Positions 37,711 to 47,793 are shown, counted from the stretch's first letter. The stretch is DNA of 64,000 nucleotides from RBG-16-66-20 sp964564865 (GCA_964564865.1 CAZMDA010000001.1:1-64000), one strand, 5' to 3'. The notes: a model not told the origin generated them from the sequence alone. Made by a program: numbers and translations.

Positions 37711-39234
37711 TTACATGGTCGCGCCCAGCACCCACGGCGCGAACTCGTCCTCGCCGAAGCCGAGCAGCTCGGACTTGGAGCGCTTGCCCGAGGCGGTCTC
37801 CAGCACGAGCCGGAAGATGCGCTCGCCCGCCTGCGCCACGGTTTCCTCGCCGTCGACGATGGTGCCGCAGTTGACGTCCATGTCCTCTTCCATGTGCCGG
37901 TAGAGCGCGGTATTGGTCGCGAGCTTGAGCGAGGGCACCGGCTTGCAGCCGTAGACCGAGCCGCGTCCGGTGGTGAAGCACACCACGTTGGCGCCGCCCG
38001 CGACATGCCCGGTGACCGACACCGGGTCGTAGCCGGGGGTGTCCATGAACACGAAGCCCCGCGCGGTGACCGCCTCGGCGAACTCGTAGACCTCCACCAG
38101 GTTGCTGGTACCGCCCTTGGCCGCGGCGCCGAGGGATTTCTCCAGGATCGTGGTGAGGCCGCCCGCCTTGTTGCCGGGCGAGGGGTTGTTGTTCATCTCC
38201 ATCCGGTTGCGGGCCGTGTAGTCCTCCCACCAGCGGATGCGCGCCAGCAGCTTCTCGCCCACCTCCCGCGTCACCGCGCGGCGCGTGAGCAGGTGCTCGG
38301 CGCCGTAGATCTCGGGGGTCTCGGACAGGATCGCGGTGCCGCCGTGGCGCACCAGCAGGTCCGCGGCCGCGCCCAGCGCCGGGTTGGCGCTGATCCCGGA
38401 ATAGCCGTCGGAGCCGCCGCATTCCAGGCCCAGGGTCAGGTGGCTCGCGGGGACCGGCTGGCGCGAGACGCGGTTGGCCTCCGGCAGCAGCTCCTTCACG
38501 CGCGCGATGCCGTCGCGCACCGACTTGGTCGTGCCGCCCTTCTCCTGGATGGTGAAGGCCTGCAGCTTGTCGGAGGATTTCAGCCCGGCGGTGTCCATCC
38601 AGACCCGGATCTGGTTCGCCTCGCAGCCCAGGCCGATGCCCAGCACCGAGAAGAAATTGGGGTGGCGCGCGTAGCCGGTCATGGTCCGCCGCAGCAGCGT
38701 CATGCCCTCGCCCTCAGAGGCCATGCCGCAGCCGGTCTTGTGGGTGAGCGCCACCACGCCGTCCACGTTCGGGAAGTCGCCGAGGTTGTTGCGGAAGTGG
38801 TCGGCCACCATGCGCGCGACGGTGGCCGAGCAGTTGACGCTGGTGAGGATGCCAATGTAGTTGCGCGTCGCGACGCGGCCGTCGGAGCGGACGATGCCCT
38901 GGAAGGTCGCCGCCGGCTGGACGTGGTTCACCGGCTTGACGTCGGTGCAGAAGGCGTAGTCGCGCACGAAGTCGCCCATGGCGAGGTTCTGCACGTGGAC
39001 ATGCTCGCCCGGGCGGATGTCGCGCGTGGCGAAGCCGATGATCTGGCTGTACCGGCGCACCGGCTGGCCCTGCTTCACCTCGCGTACCGCCACCTTGTGG
39101 CCGGCCGGGATCTTGCCCGCGACCGCCAGGTTGCCCTCCTTCACCAGCGTCGTGCCGGGGGCGAGCGCGACCCGGGCGATGACGACGTCGTCGTCAGGGC
39201 TGAGTCGGATGGTGAGGTCGGCGGCCTGCAGCAT
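37711..39234 (-). CDS. UxaA-family sugar-acid dehydratase (altronate dehydratase-like)
   Basis: A 507-residue protein with an N-terminal SAF domain (about 5-95, DDDVVIARVALAPGT) and the larger UxaA C-terminal domain. Family segments are TRNYIGILTSVNCSATVA, HKTGCGMASEGEGM and LGLECGGSDGYSGISANPALG. Members dehydrate altronate or related aldonates to 2-keto-3-deoxy acids with iron. It follows a PdxA-like gene and is in a block with an IlvD/Edd dehydratase, so two dehydratases of different families are present. True substrate is uncertain, so I give no symbol. Confidence 0.88.
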   Translation of the reverse strand: MLQAADLTIRLSPDDDVVIARVALAPGTTLVKEGNLAVAGKIPAGHKVAVREVKQGQPVRRYSQIIGFATRDIRPGEHVHVQNLAMGDFVRDYAFCTDVKPVNHVQPAATFQGIVRSDGRVATRNYIGILTSVNCSATVARMVADHFRNNLGDFPNVDGVVALTHKTGCGMASEGEGMTLLRRTMTGYARHPNFFSVLGIGLGCEANQIRVWMDTAGLKSSDKLQAFTIQEKGGTTKSVRDGIARVKELLPEANRVSRQPVPASHLTLGLECGGSDGYSGISANPALGAAADLLVRHGGTAILSETPEIYGAEHLLTRRAVTREVGEKLLARIRWWEDYTARNRMEMNNNPSPGNKAGGLTTILEKSLGAAAKGGTSNLVEVYEFAEAVTARGFVFMDTPGYDPVSVTGHVAGGANVVCFTTGRGSVYGCKPVPSLKLATNTALYRHMEEDMDVNCGTIVDGEETVAQAGERIFRLVLETASGKRSKSELLGFGEDEFAPWVLGATM

Positions 39235-39272
39235 GGAAGTCCCCCTATGGCGGCAATGTTACCGCCCCGGCG

Positions 39273-40262
39273 CTAGCCGCGCGAGAGCAGTGCCGCCTGC
39301 CGGATCGCCTCCAGCATGCTCTGCGCGTCGGCCTTGCCGGTGCCGGCGATGTCGAAGGCGGTGCCATGGTCCACCGAGGTGCGCACGATGGGCAGCCCGG
39401 CGGTGATGTTGACGCCGTGCTCCATGCCCAGAGCCTTCACCGGGCCGTGGCCCTGGTCGTGGTACATCGCCACCACCAGGTCGTAGTCGCCGCGCGCGGC
39501 GACGTAGAACAGCGAGTCCGCAGGCAGCGGGCCGTCCACCTTCCAGCCGAGGGCGCGTGCCTGCGCGATCGCGGGCGCGATCTTCGCTTCCTCCTCGCCG
39601 CGGCCGAACAGGCCGCCTTCGCCGGCGTGGGGATTGATGCCGCAGACGCCGATGCGGGGTTCCGCGATGCCGGCGCGGCGCACGATGTCGCGGCCGCGCG
39701 CGATGGTGCGGGAAACCAGCGCCGCGTCGATGCGCGCGATGGCGTCCAGCAGGCCCATGTGCGCGGTGACGTGGATCACGCGCAGCTTGGGCGAGAACAG
39801 CGTGAGCGACACTTCCTTCGTGCCGGTCATGGCGGCCAGCATCTCCGTGTGACCGGGATACTTGTGGCCGGCGGCATTGATGGCCTCCTTGCTGATGGGC
39901 GCGGTGCAGACCGCGTCCAGCTCGCCGGCGAGGGTCAGCTTCACGGCGCGCTCGATGTAGCGGTAGGAGGCCTCGCCGGCCACCGCCGAGGTCTGGCTGA
40001 AAGGCAGGTCTTCCGGCACCAGGCCAAGGTCGATGCAGTCCACCGTCCCCGGCGTGAACTTCGCTTCGCCGGGCGCGCCGATGCGCGCCACCTTCAGCCG
40101 GGCGCCCACGATCTTCCCGGCCCTCTCCAGCCGCTTCGCGTCGCCGATCACCAGCGGCCGCGCGCTCTCGTAGGCCTGCGGGTCGGCCAGCGCCTTCATC
40201 ACCACCTCCGGGCCGACCCCCGAGGGATCGCCCATGGTGATGCCGATGCGTGGCAGCTTCAC
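39273..40262 (-). CDS. PdxA-family dehydrogenase
   Basis: A 329-residue metal- and NAD-dependent dehydrogenase. It begins RIGITMGDPSGVGPEVVMKAL and has the metal His segments GHTEMLA, HVTAHMGL and YHDQGHGPVKALG. The PdxA reaction is oxidation of 4-phosphohydroxythreonine in vitamin B6 synthesis. In sugar-acid clusters the PdxA2 subgroup instead oxidises 4-phospho-threonate or erythronate. The usual DUF1537 kinase partner of PdxA2 is missing here. Start is GTG. Context favours a catabolic role; sequence alone fits both. Confidence 0.85.
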   Translation of the reverse strand: MKLPRIGITMGDPSGVGPEVVMKALADPQAYESARPLVIGDAKRLERAGKIVGARLKVARIGAPGEAKFTPGTVDCIDLGLVPEDLPFSQTSAVAGEASYRYIERAVKLTLAGELDAVCTAPISKEAINAAGHKYPGHTEMLAAMTGTKEVSLTLFSPKLRVIHVTAHMGLLDAIARIDAALVSRTIARGRDIVRRAGIAEPRIGVCGINPHAGEGGLFGRGEEEAKIAPAIAQARALGWKVDGPLPADSLFYVAARGDYDLVVAMYHDQGHGPVKALGMEHGVNITAGLPIVRTSVDHGTAFDIAGTGKADAQSMLEAIRQAALLSRG

Positions 40263-40275
40263 GGCACGGCGCGGA

Positions 40276-42060
40276 TCAGTGGTTGTCCCTGGGCACGAAG
40301 GCTCCCGACTTGCCGGCGAGGAAGTCCAGGTCCGCGCCCTGGTCGGCCTGCAGCACGTGGTCGAAGTACAGGCGCCAGTAGCCGCGTTCGAGCGGCGGCT
40401 TGGGCTTCCTCCACGCCTTCCTGCGCTTCGCGATTTCCGCCGCGGAGACCTTGAGTTCCAGCCTGCGCTTCGCCACGTCGAGCTCGATGATGTCGCCGTT
40501 CCTCACCAGCGCGAGCAGGCCGCCCGCTGCGGCTTCCGGGACCATGTGCAGGATGACGGTGCCGTAGGCGGTGCCGCTCATGCGCGCATCGGAGATCCGC
40601 ACCATGTCGGTGATGCCGCGCTTGAGCAGCTTCGGCGGCAGCGGCATGTTGCCCACCTCGGCCATGCCGGGATAGCCCCTGGGGCCGCAGTTCTTCAGCA
40701 CCATGATGCATTTCTCGTCGATGTCCAGCTTCGGGTCGTCGATGCGCCGGTGGAAGTCCTCGATGTTCTCGAACACCACCGCGCGGCCGCGGTGCTTCAT
40801 CAGCTTCGGCGTCGCTGCCGAGGGCTTGATGATGGCGCCGCCCGGGCACAGGTTGCCGCGCAGCACCGCGATGCCGGTGTTCTTCTTGAAGGGTTTCCGG
40901 AACGGAGTGATCACGTCCCGGTTGTGGCAGGGCGCGTCCTTCACGTTGTCCCAAATGGATTGGCCGTTGACCGTCAGCGCGCCCTTGTCCAACTTGCCGT
41001 TCTCGCCCAGTTCCCGCAGCACCACGGGCAGGCCGCCGGCATAGCAGAAGTCCTCCATCAGGTACTTTCCGTTGGGCATCAGGTTGACCAGGGTGTGGAT
41101 GCCGCGGCCGAGGCGGTCCCAGTCCTCCAGCGTCAGGTCGACCCCGATGCGCCGCGCCACCGCGATCAGGTGGATGACGGCATTGGTCGAGCCGCCGATG
41201 GCCGCGTTGGCGCGGATCGCGTTCTCGAACGCGGCCCTGGTCAGGATCTTCGACATGGTGATCTTCTGCTTCACCAGCTCGACGATTCGCCGGCCGGCCA
41301 TGCGCGCAAGCACGTTGCGCCGCGCGTCCACCGCCGGCCAGGCGGCGTTGCCCGGCATGCCGATGCCCAGGGCCTCGACCATCGAGGCCATGGTGGAGGC
41401 GGTGCCCATGGTCATGCAGTGCCCGTGCGAGCGGTGCATGCAGGACTCGGCCTCGTGGAACTCCTCCAGCGTGATCTTCCCGGCGCGCAGGTCCTCGGAC
41501 ATGGACCAGACGTTGGTCCCGGAGCCGATGTCGGTGCCGCGGTACTTGCCCGAGAGCATCGGGCCGCCGGAGACGGCGATGGTGGGCAGGTCCACCGAGG
41601 CCGCGCCCATGAGCAGCGCCGGCGTGGTCTTGTCGCAGCCCACCAGCAGCACGGTGCCGTCCACCGGGTTGGCGCGCAGCGACTCCTCGACGTCCATGGA
41701 GGCGAGGTTGCGGTAGAGCATCGCCGTCGGCCTGAGCAGCGTCTCGCCCAGGGACATCACCGGGAACTCGAGCGGGAAGCCGCCCGCCTCCAGCACGCCC
41801 GCCTTGACGTGCTCTGCGAGCGTGCGGAAGTGCGAGTTGCAGGGCACGAGCTCCGAGAACGTGTTGCAGATGCCGATCACCGGACGGCCGTCGAACTGGT
41901 CCTGCGGGATGCCGCGGTTCTTGGTCCAGCTGCGGTAGATGAAGCCGTAGATGTCCTGGCGGCCGAACCACTGCGTGCTGCGCAGTCCTGTCGGCGTGCT
42001 GCGCAGACCTTTCGGTTGGCTGCGCAGCGGCTTGATGGGGATGGTTTTCCTCTTCGCCAT
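40276..42060 (-). CDS. IlvD/Edd-family sugar-acid dehydratase
   Basis: A 594-residue iron-sulfur dehydratase. The likely cluster ligands are Cys65 (GICNTFSELVPCN), Cys142 (GCDKTTPA, with Lys144) and Cys215 (HGHCMTMGTAS), all conserved in the family. The sequence is closest in look to L-arabinonate/L-fuconate-type dehydratases rather than to IlvD, with LVPCNSHFRTLAEHVK and SGTNVWSMSEDLR. The N-terminus carries three short tandem repeats (LRSxPxG) before FGRQDIYGFIYRSW; this extension is unusual. It lies 3 bases after the SDR gene. Confidence 0.87.
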   Translation of the reverse strand: MAKRKTIPIKPLRSQPKGLRSTPTGLRSTQWFGRQDIYGFIYRSWTKNRGIPQDQFDGRPVIGICNTFSELVPCNSHFRTLAEHVKAGVLEAGGFPLEFPVMSLGETLLRPTAMLYRNLASMDVEESLRANPVDGTVLLVGCDKTTPALLMGAASVDLPTIAVSGGPMLSGKYRGTDIGSGTNVWSMSEDLRAGKITLEEFHEAESCMHRSHGHCMTMGTASTMASMVEALGIGMPGNAAWPAVDARRNVLARMAGRRIVELVKQKITMSKILTRAAFENAIRANAAIGGSTNAVIHLIAVARRIGVDLTLEDWDRLGRGIHTLVNLMPNGKYLMEDFCYAGGLPVVLRELGENGKLDKGALTVNGQSIWDNVKDAPCHNRDVITPFRKPFKKNTGIAVLRGNLCPGGAIIKPSAATPKLMKHRGRAVVFENIEDFHRRIDDPKLDIDEKCIMVLKNCGPRGYPGMAEVGNMPLPPKLLKRGITDMVRISDARMSGTAYGTVILHMVPEAAAGGLLALVRNGDIIELDVAKRRLELKVSAAEIAKRRKAWRKPKPPLERGYWRLYFDHVLQADQGADLDFLAGKSGAFVPRDNH

Positions 42061-42062
42061 GG

Positions 42063-42764
42063 TCAGTACGTCGCCCTTCCTCCGGAGATGTCGAACACGC
42101 CGCCGGTGGAGAACGAGCAGTCCTCCGAGGCGAGCCAGCAGACGAGCGCGGCTATCTCGTCCACGTTGACGAAACGGTTCATCGGGATCTTGGACAGCAT
42201 GTACTGGATATGCTGCTCCGTCATCTGGTCGAAGATGGCGGTCTTCGCCGCGGCTGGCGTGACGCAGTTCACCAGCACCCCGGCCTGCGCCAGTTCCTTG
42301 CCGAGCGACTTGGTGAGCGAGATGACGCCCGCCTTGGAGGCGCTGTAGGCGACCGCGTTCGGGTTGCCTTCCTTGCCGGCGACGGAGGCGATGTTGACGA
42401 TGCGGCCGTACTTCGCGCGCACCATGTGCGGCGCCACCGCGCGGCAGCACAGGAACTGGCTGGTGAGGTTGACGCGCAGCACCCGCTCCCATTCCTCGAC
42501 GGGGTAGTCGACCGTGGGGGCGTTCATCCCGGCGATGCCGGCATTGTTGACGAGCACGTCGATCCTGCCGAGATCCGCGAGCGCCCTGTCGCTCGCGCGC
42601 TCGACCGAGGCCGGATCGGTGACGTCCACCGGGTCCGGTCCGGCCACGTCCCAGGCCCGTACCTGTGCCCCGGAATCCCGCAGCCGCCTGACGATGGCGG
42701 CGCCGATGCCCGCCGCGCCGCCGGTGACGATGGCCGTGCGGCTCTTGAAGTCCAGCTGGTTCAC
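42063..42764 (-). CDS. SDR-family oxidoreductase
   Basis: A 233-residue classical short-chain dehydrogenase. The dinucleotide loop is TGGAAGIGAA, the structural motif NNAGIAG, and the catalytic Tyr/Lys pair is YSASK with the upstream Ser in NIASVAG. GTG overlaps the GntR stop (GTGA) and is preceded by AAGGAG. In this block a sugar or sugar-acid is the likely substrate, for instance an aldose 1-dehydrogenase step; the sequence cannot say which. Confidence 0.87.
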   Translation of the reverse strand: MNQLDFKSRTAIVTGGAAGIGAAIVRRLRDSGAQVRAWDVAGPDPVDVTDPASVERASDRALADLGRIDVLVNNAGIAGMNAPTVDYPVEEWERVLRVNLTSQFLCCRAVAPHMVRAKYGRIVNIASVAGKEGNPNAVAYSASKAGVISLTKSLGKELAQAGVLVNCVTPAAAKTAIFDQMTEQHIQYMLSKIPMNRFVNVDEIAALVCWLASEDCSFSTGGVFDISGGRATY

Positions 42765-43465
42765 TTTCGGAACTCCTTGCTGTAGCGCCTGCGGGTCAGG
42801 TCCATGTGGCGCCGCATCGCCAGGCGCGCGCCGCGCGCGTCGCGCTGCTCGATCGCCGTCAGGATCGCGCCATGCTCGCGCAGCGTGTCGGCCCCCATGC
42901 GAGGGTACTCCAGCTTGCGCTCCAGCGCGAGGTAGAGCGGGCCCATGCGCTGGTCCCACAGCGTCTGCACCACCAGCACGAACGCGCTGTTGCCGCTCGC
43001 TTCGGCGATGCGCACGTGGAACAGGCGGTCCGCCTCCAGCGGATTGTGGTGGCGGCGGGCGGCCTTGCGATAGCGCAGGTGCGCCTCGCGGATCGCGGCG
43101 ACCTGGGCCGGCGTCGCGGCACGCGCGGCGAGCGCGGCGCACTCGCCCTCGATGGTCTGGCGCGCGTGGATCAGCTCGAACGGCCCGGTGGCCTCGGCGA
43201 TCGCGGCGATGCGGTCGCGCGGCGCGCGGCGCCTGGGCGGCGCGACGTAGATGCCGGAGCCGACCCGGACTTCCAGCAGGCCCTCGACCTCGAGCGCGAT
43301 GATCGCCTCGCGCAGGCTGGGGCGGCTCACGCCGAGCTGGCGCGCGAGGTCGCGCTCCGGCGGCAGGCGCGAGCCCGGCGCCGCCTCGCCGGAATCGATC
43401 AGGGAGCGGATCTGGTTGGCGATCTGGACGTACAGTCGCCGGGTCACGATCGGGCGGATCTGCAT
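42761..43465 (-). CDS. GntR/FadR-family transcriptional regulator
   Basis: A 234-residue repressor-type protein. The winged helix (about 8-75) reads QIRSLIDSGEAAPGSRLPPERDLARQLGVSRPSLREAI, typical of GntR. The C-terminal FCD domain (about 90-220) has the metal or ligand site residues around EADRLFHVRIAEASGN and REHGAILTAI. It sits inside the sugar-acid operon, between the importer ATPase and an SDR. The likely operator is the inverted repeat at 47773-47793. The effector is probably a pathway sugar acid. Confidence 0.9.
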   Translation of the reverse strand: MQIRPIVTRRLYVQIANQIRSLIDSGEAAPGSRLPPERDLARQLGVSRPSLREAIIALEVEGLLEVRVGSGIYVAPPRRRAPRDRIAAIAEATGPFELIHARQTIEGECAALAARAATPAQVAAIREAHLRYRKAARRHHNPLEADRLFHVRIAEASGNSAFVLVVQTLWDQRMGPLYLALERKLEYPRMGADTLREHGAILTAIEQRDARGARLAMRRHMDLTRRRYSKEFRK

Positions 43466-43467
43466 CG

Positions 43468-44529
<1,062 letters not shown>

Positions 44530-44540
44530 CCGTCTCCCCC

Positions 44541-45383
44541 TCAGGACTTCACCGCGCCCGCCGTCAGTCCGGAGACCATGTAGCGGCGGAACGCGTAGTA
44601 GATCGCGGCCGGCGGCAGCCCGTACAGCAGCCCGGTCGCCATCAGCAGCTCCCAGGGCGAGTCGTCAGCCGACAGGAAATGGCCGAGGGCGACCGCGAGC
44701 GTGACGTTGGTCTCCTTCGACAGCAGCAGGAACGCGTACAGGTACTCGTTCCACGCCAGCAGCAGCGCATAGGTGCCGATCGCGACCAGCGAGGGCAGCA
44801 TCAGCGGCAGGTAGACGAGGCGGAACAGCTGCAGCGGCGTCGCGCCGTCGATCCGCGCGGCCTCGTCGAGCTCCCAGGGCAGCTTGTCCGAGGCCTGCTT
44901 CAGCACCCAGATCGCGTACGGCGAGGCGAGCGTCACCATCGCCAGCACCAGCGACCAGGAGCTGTTCAGCAGGCCATAGGTGCTCATCGCCTTGTACATG
45001 GGCACCGCGAGGAACGCCGCCGGGATGAAGTAGGTGAAGAGCGCCGCGTTCATCACCAGGCGTCCACCGCGCACCTTCAGCCGGCTGATCGCGAACGCCG
45101 CGAAGGTGGCGATCACCAGCGTCAGCACGCCAACCGCGGTGGCGATCCACAGCGAGTTCCACATTTGCTGCCAGAAGTGGTACAGGAAGAAATGCTCCTG
45201 GCGGAACACCGCGCCGAAGTTGCGCAGCGTCGGCTGCGCCGGCCACAGCGCGCCGGAGAACGCCGAATCCTTGCTCGAGATCGAGAACAGGAAGATATGG
45301 TAGATCGGGAACGCCGACCACAGCGCGACCGGGATGCCGACCAGCAGGAGCTTCGCCTCGGTCGTCGCCTTCTTCCAGTTCAC
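44541..45383 (-). CDS. Sugar ABC importer permease (MalG type)
   Basis: A 280-residue inner membrane permease with six predicted helices. The EAA loop that docks to the ATPase is EAARIDGATPLQLFRLVYLPLMLP. The last segment is PPAAIYYAFRRYMVSGLTAGAVKS, usual for MalG-like proteins. The start is GTG, overlapping the MalF-type permease stop (GTGA). A longer in-frame reading exists upstream but runs inside the other permease gene. Confidence 0.93.
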   Translation of the reverse strand: MNWKKATTEAKLLLVGIPVALWSAFPIYHIFLFSISSKDSAFSGALWPAQPTLRNFGAVFRQEHFFLYHFWQQMWNSLWIATAVGVLTLVIATFAAFAISRLKVRGGRLVMNAALFTYFIPAAFLAVPMYKAMSTYGLLNSSWSLVLAMVTLASPYAIWVLKQASDKLPWELDEAARIDGATPLQLFRLVYLPLMLPSLVAIGTYALLLAWNEYLYAFLLLSKETNVTLAVALGHFLSADDSPWELLMATGLLYGLPPAAIYYAFRRYMVSGLTAGAVKS

Positions 45384-46240
45384 GCGCCGCCCTCCCGCGA
45401 CAGGCGCCGGACCATGAACCACACCAGCGGCAGCACGAACGGCATCGACACCACGATGGTCGCCATCGCCTGCTCGAGCTGGTCGAGGCGAATGTAGCGG
45501 ATGCCAAGCGTCGCCAGCACGTGGGTCAGGTCGGCGGGTCCCCCGCCGGTGAGCAGGTAGACGCTGTTGAAGTCGCCGAGCGTCCAGATCATCGACAGGA
45601 TGGTGGAGGTCAGGTAGAGCGTCCTCATCGACGGCCAGGTGACGTAGCGGAATTTCTGCCAGGCACTGGCGCCGTCCACGCTCGCGGCCTCGTACTGCTC
45701 CTGGGGGATGGCGAGGCGCCCGGCGATCAGGATCAGCGTCCAGAACGGCAGGCTCTTCCAGATGTGCACCAGCATCGACATCGACAGCGCGAGCGTCGGG
45801 TCGGTGAGCCACGCCGGGCCATCCTCGGCGGTGAGGCGGAAGATGATCGAGTTCACCATGCCCCACTCGGGGTTGAGCATGAACCGGATCGAGAAGATGG
45901 TCGGGATCGACGGCACCGCCCAGGGCAGGATGAACAGCACCGAGAGCCAGCGGATCCATGGCCGCGTGTTGACGAAGAAGCCCGACAGGAACATCGCGGC
46001 GACGAACTTCAGGTTCACCGCGACGACGACGAACACCAGCGTGTTGACCACGGTGCGGAAGAACACCGGGTCCTCGAAGAGCTTGGCGTAGGCCGCCGGG
46101 CTGCGCGCCAGCCAGAAGCCGTACAGCACCGGGTACAGCACGAACACGAGGAACAGCAGCACGTAGGGAACCACGAGCGCGATGCCCCAGCGCTGCATGG
46201 ACGTCAGGCCGCCCCTTCGCGGCAACGAAGCCGTAGACAT
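45380..46240 (-). CDS. Sugar ABC importer permease (MalF type)
   Basis: A 286-residue permease of the CUT1 group. The first helix (WGIALVVPYVLLFLVFVLYP) is typical of MalF/UgpA, and the EAA loop is AASVDGASAWQKFRYVTWPSM. ATG at 46240 is preferred to the TTG one codon earlier. It is separated from the binding protein gene by 89 bases that hold two strong hairpins, and overlaps the next permease. Confidence 0.93.
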   Translation of the reverse strand: MSTASLPRRGGLTSMQRWGIALVVPYVLLFLVFVLYPVLYGFWLARSPAAYAKLFEDPVFFRTVVNTLVFVVVAVNLKFVAAMFLSGFFVNTRPWIRWLSVLFILPWAVPSIPTIFSIRFMLNPEWGMVNSIIFRLTAEDGPAWLTDPTLALSMSMLVHIWKSLPFWTLILIAGRLAIPQEQYEAASVDGASAWQKFRYVTWPSMRTLYLTSTILSMIWTLGDFNSVYLLTGGGPADLTHVLATLGIRYIRLDQLEQAMATIVVSMPFVLPLVWFMVRRLSREGGA

Positions 46241-46262
46241 CAAGGATGCTTGATCAGCGATG

Positions 46263-46324
46263 CCCCGTTCCCGCCGGGGGGAACGGGGTTACCGGGGGGA
46301 GCCGCCGTGACGGTTCCCCCCGGT
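46263..46324 (-). promoter_or_regulatory. Tandem intercistronic hairpins after the binding protein gene
   Basis: Two stem-loops lie between the binding protein stop and the permease start. The first has CCCCGTTCCC pairing with GGGAACGGGG (loop of six). The second has ACCGGGGGGA pairing with TCCCCCCGGT across a short inner stem. Neither is followed by a T-run on the minus strand. This is the position where many CUT1 operons hold stabilising or attenuating stems so that binding protein exceeds permease. Confidence 0.7.
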
Positions 46325-46329
46325 TGCGC

Positions 46330-47700
46330 TCAACCTGCGACCTGCTTGATGCGCGCGATCATCTCATCGACCGCTTTCTCCACGGTCCACTTCTCGCTCA
46401 CCACGCGGTTCATCGCCTTGGCCCAGACGTTCTCGTTGTTGAGGATCGTGAACTTGTAGTTCTTCGTGAACTCGAACGGCACCGTGCCGGCGGAGAACTG
46501 GTTGTGCACGATCAGCCGGTGCGGGTCGTTCTTCCAGAAGTCCCGCGCCACGCCCGACTTGGTCACCGGGTACCAGCGCCCGAGCGCGCCCTCGACGAAC
46601 GGGATCAGGTTCTCGTCCTCCAGGATGAAGGCGATGAACTCCTTGCCGCGCTTCTTGTTCTTGGCGTCGGCGAACATGACCCCGGTCTTGACCGCCGCGC
46701 GGTAGACGAACGGCTTGCCGTCGGGCTTGTTGGGGAACGCTGCGGTGGCGATCAGCTCGGTCGCGTTCCTCTTGGCCTGCTCGCGCTCCTCCGGCTTCAG
46801 CTTCTCATTGGTCGAGTCGTCCACCCACTTCGAGACAATCGAGATGGTGGCGTTGTGCGTCATCATGATCGTCTTGTTGTGGAAGGCGACGTTGTTGTCC
46901 GGGTCCTTCCAGCTGACCGAGGAAGGCGGGGTGCAGCCGCGCGTGAAGATGTCGGTGTAGTCCTTCATCGCCGCGACCAGGCCCCGCTTGACCTTCGGGT
47001 CGTCCACGGTCAGCTTGCCGTTGGCGTCGACCAGGCTGACGTTGTGCGCGTCCATGAACGTGAGGAAGGAATAGAACGAGTCGGTCGAGTCCACGCCCAT
47101 CGGGTGGCCGATGGCGTAGCTGCGCTTGCCCGAGGCCTTGCGGTGCGCAGCCTGCGCCTTGCCGCACCAGAAGTCCCAGTAGCCCTTCCAGTTCTTCGGG
47201 ATGTCGGCCTCCTTCAGGCCGGCTTCCTTCAGCATGTCCTTCCAGTACTGGATGTGGATCGTCTGCTGCTCGAGAGGGAAGGCGTAGTAGGCGCGCTTCT
47301 TCGCCGCGTCGTTCCACAGGAAGGTGGTCTCGATGGTGTTCTTGAGGAACCGGTCCTTGATCGGGTTGATGACGTCCGAGATGTCCTCGAGCTTGCCGTC
47401 GAACGCCCACTTGCTGGTGACCTGGAAGTCGTAGACATGGCCGAAGGCGACGTCGGGCACGTTCTTCGCGTCGAGCGCGGCGACGGTCTTCGGGATGATC
47501 TCCTGCACCGCGTAGCGGGACAGCTCGACCTTCACCCCGGTCTTCTTCTCGAACTTGGCCACCATGTCGTCGAGCGCCTTGTCCTCGGCGGCGTAGAAGC
47601 CCTTGGTGAACCAGACCACCAGCTTTTCCTGCGCGGCGGCCGGCTGCGCGAACGCGAGCGCGGCGGCGCAGGCGATGGCGCACAATCCTGTGCTTTTCAT
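46330..47700 (-). CDS. Sugar ABC importer substrate-binding protein
   Basis: A 456-residue periplasmic binding protein of the CUT1 group (SBP_bac_1). A signal peptide (about 1-23, ending PAAA) precedes KLVVWFTKGFYAAEDKALDD. The hinge-type repeats AFPLEQQTIHIQYWKDMLKEAGL and ...GKEFIAFILEDENL are family-typical. It is the first gene of the minus-strand operon and has a strong GGAGGAGG site. Length slightly exceeds the usual 410-430. Substrate is not readable; a sugar or sugar acid fits the block. Confidence 0.93.
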   Translation of the reverse strand: MKSTGLCAIACAAALAFAQPAAAQEKLVVWFTKGFYAAEDKALDDMVAKFEKKTGVKVELSRYAVQEIIPKTVAALDAKNVPDVAFGHVYDFQVTSKWAFDGKLEDISDVINPIKDRFLKNTIETTFLWNDAAKKRAYYAFPLEQQTIHIQYWKDMLKEAGLKEADIPKNWKGYWDFWCGKAQAAHRKASGKRSYAIGHPMGVDSTDSFYSFLTFMDAHNVSLVDANGKLTVDDPKVKRGLVAAMKDYTDIFTRGCTPPSSVSWKDPDNNVAFHNKTIMMTHNATISIVSKWVDDSTNEKLKPEEREQAKRNATELIATAAFPNKPDGKPFVYRAAVKTGVMFADAKNKKRGKEFIAFILEDENLIPFVEGALGRWYPVTKSGVARDFWKNDPHRLIVHNQFSAGTVPFEFTKNYKFTILNNENVWAKAMNRVVSEKWTVEKAVDEMIARIKQVAG

Positions 47701-47751
47701 GATGTCCTCCTCCCCAGTGTACGGAACGGTCTGCGACGGAATGCGCGGGCA

Positions 47752-47780
47752 AGGCTAGCGCGGCGGGAGGGGTTGGTCAA
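47752..47780 (-). promoter_or_regulatory. Sigma-70 promoter of the sugar-acid operon
   Basis: On the minus strand TTGACC (47780-47775) and TAGCCT (47757-47752) are spaced by exactly 17 bases. The predicted start is about 45 bases before the binding protein ATG. The -35 overlaps the left half of the inverted repeat at 47773-47793, so a bound repressor would block it. Confidence 0.65.
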
Positions 47781-47793
47781 GTGGCCTGACCAA
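47773..47793. promoter_or_regulatory. Inverted repeat, probable GntR operator
   Basis: TTGGTCA-N7-TGACCAA is a perfect 7-bp dyad in the gap between the divergent sugar-acid genes. The TGGTCA half sites resemble FadR-subfamily operators. It overlaps the -35 of the minus-strand promoter and is about 80 bases upstream of the plus-strand -10, so one regulator could serve both arms. Confidence 0.7.

Noticed and set aside
39273..40262. Calling this gene pdxA for vitamin B6 synthesis
   Set aside because: Protein motifs fit PdxA, but the neighbours are sugar-acid genes rather than surA and ksgA. The symbol would overstate the function.
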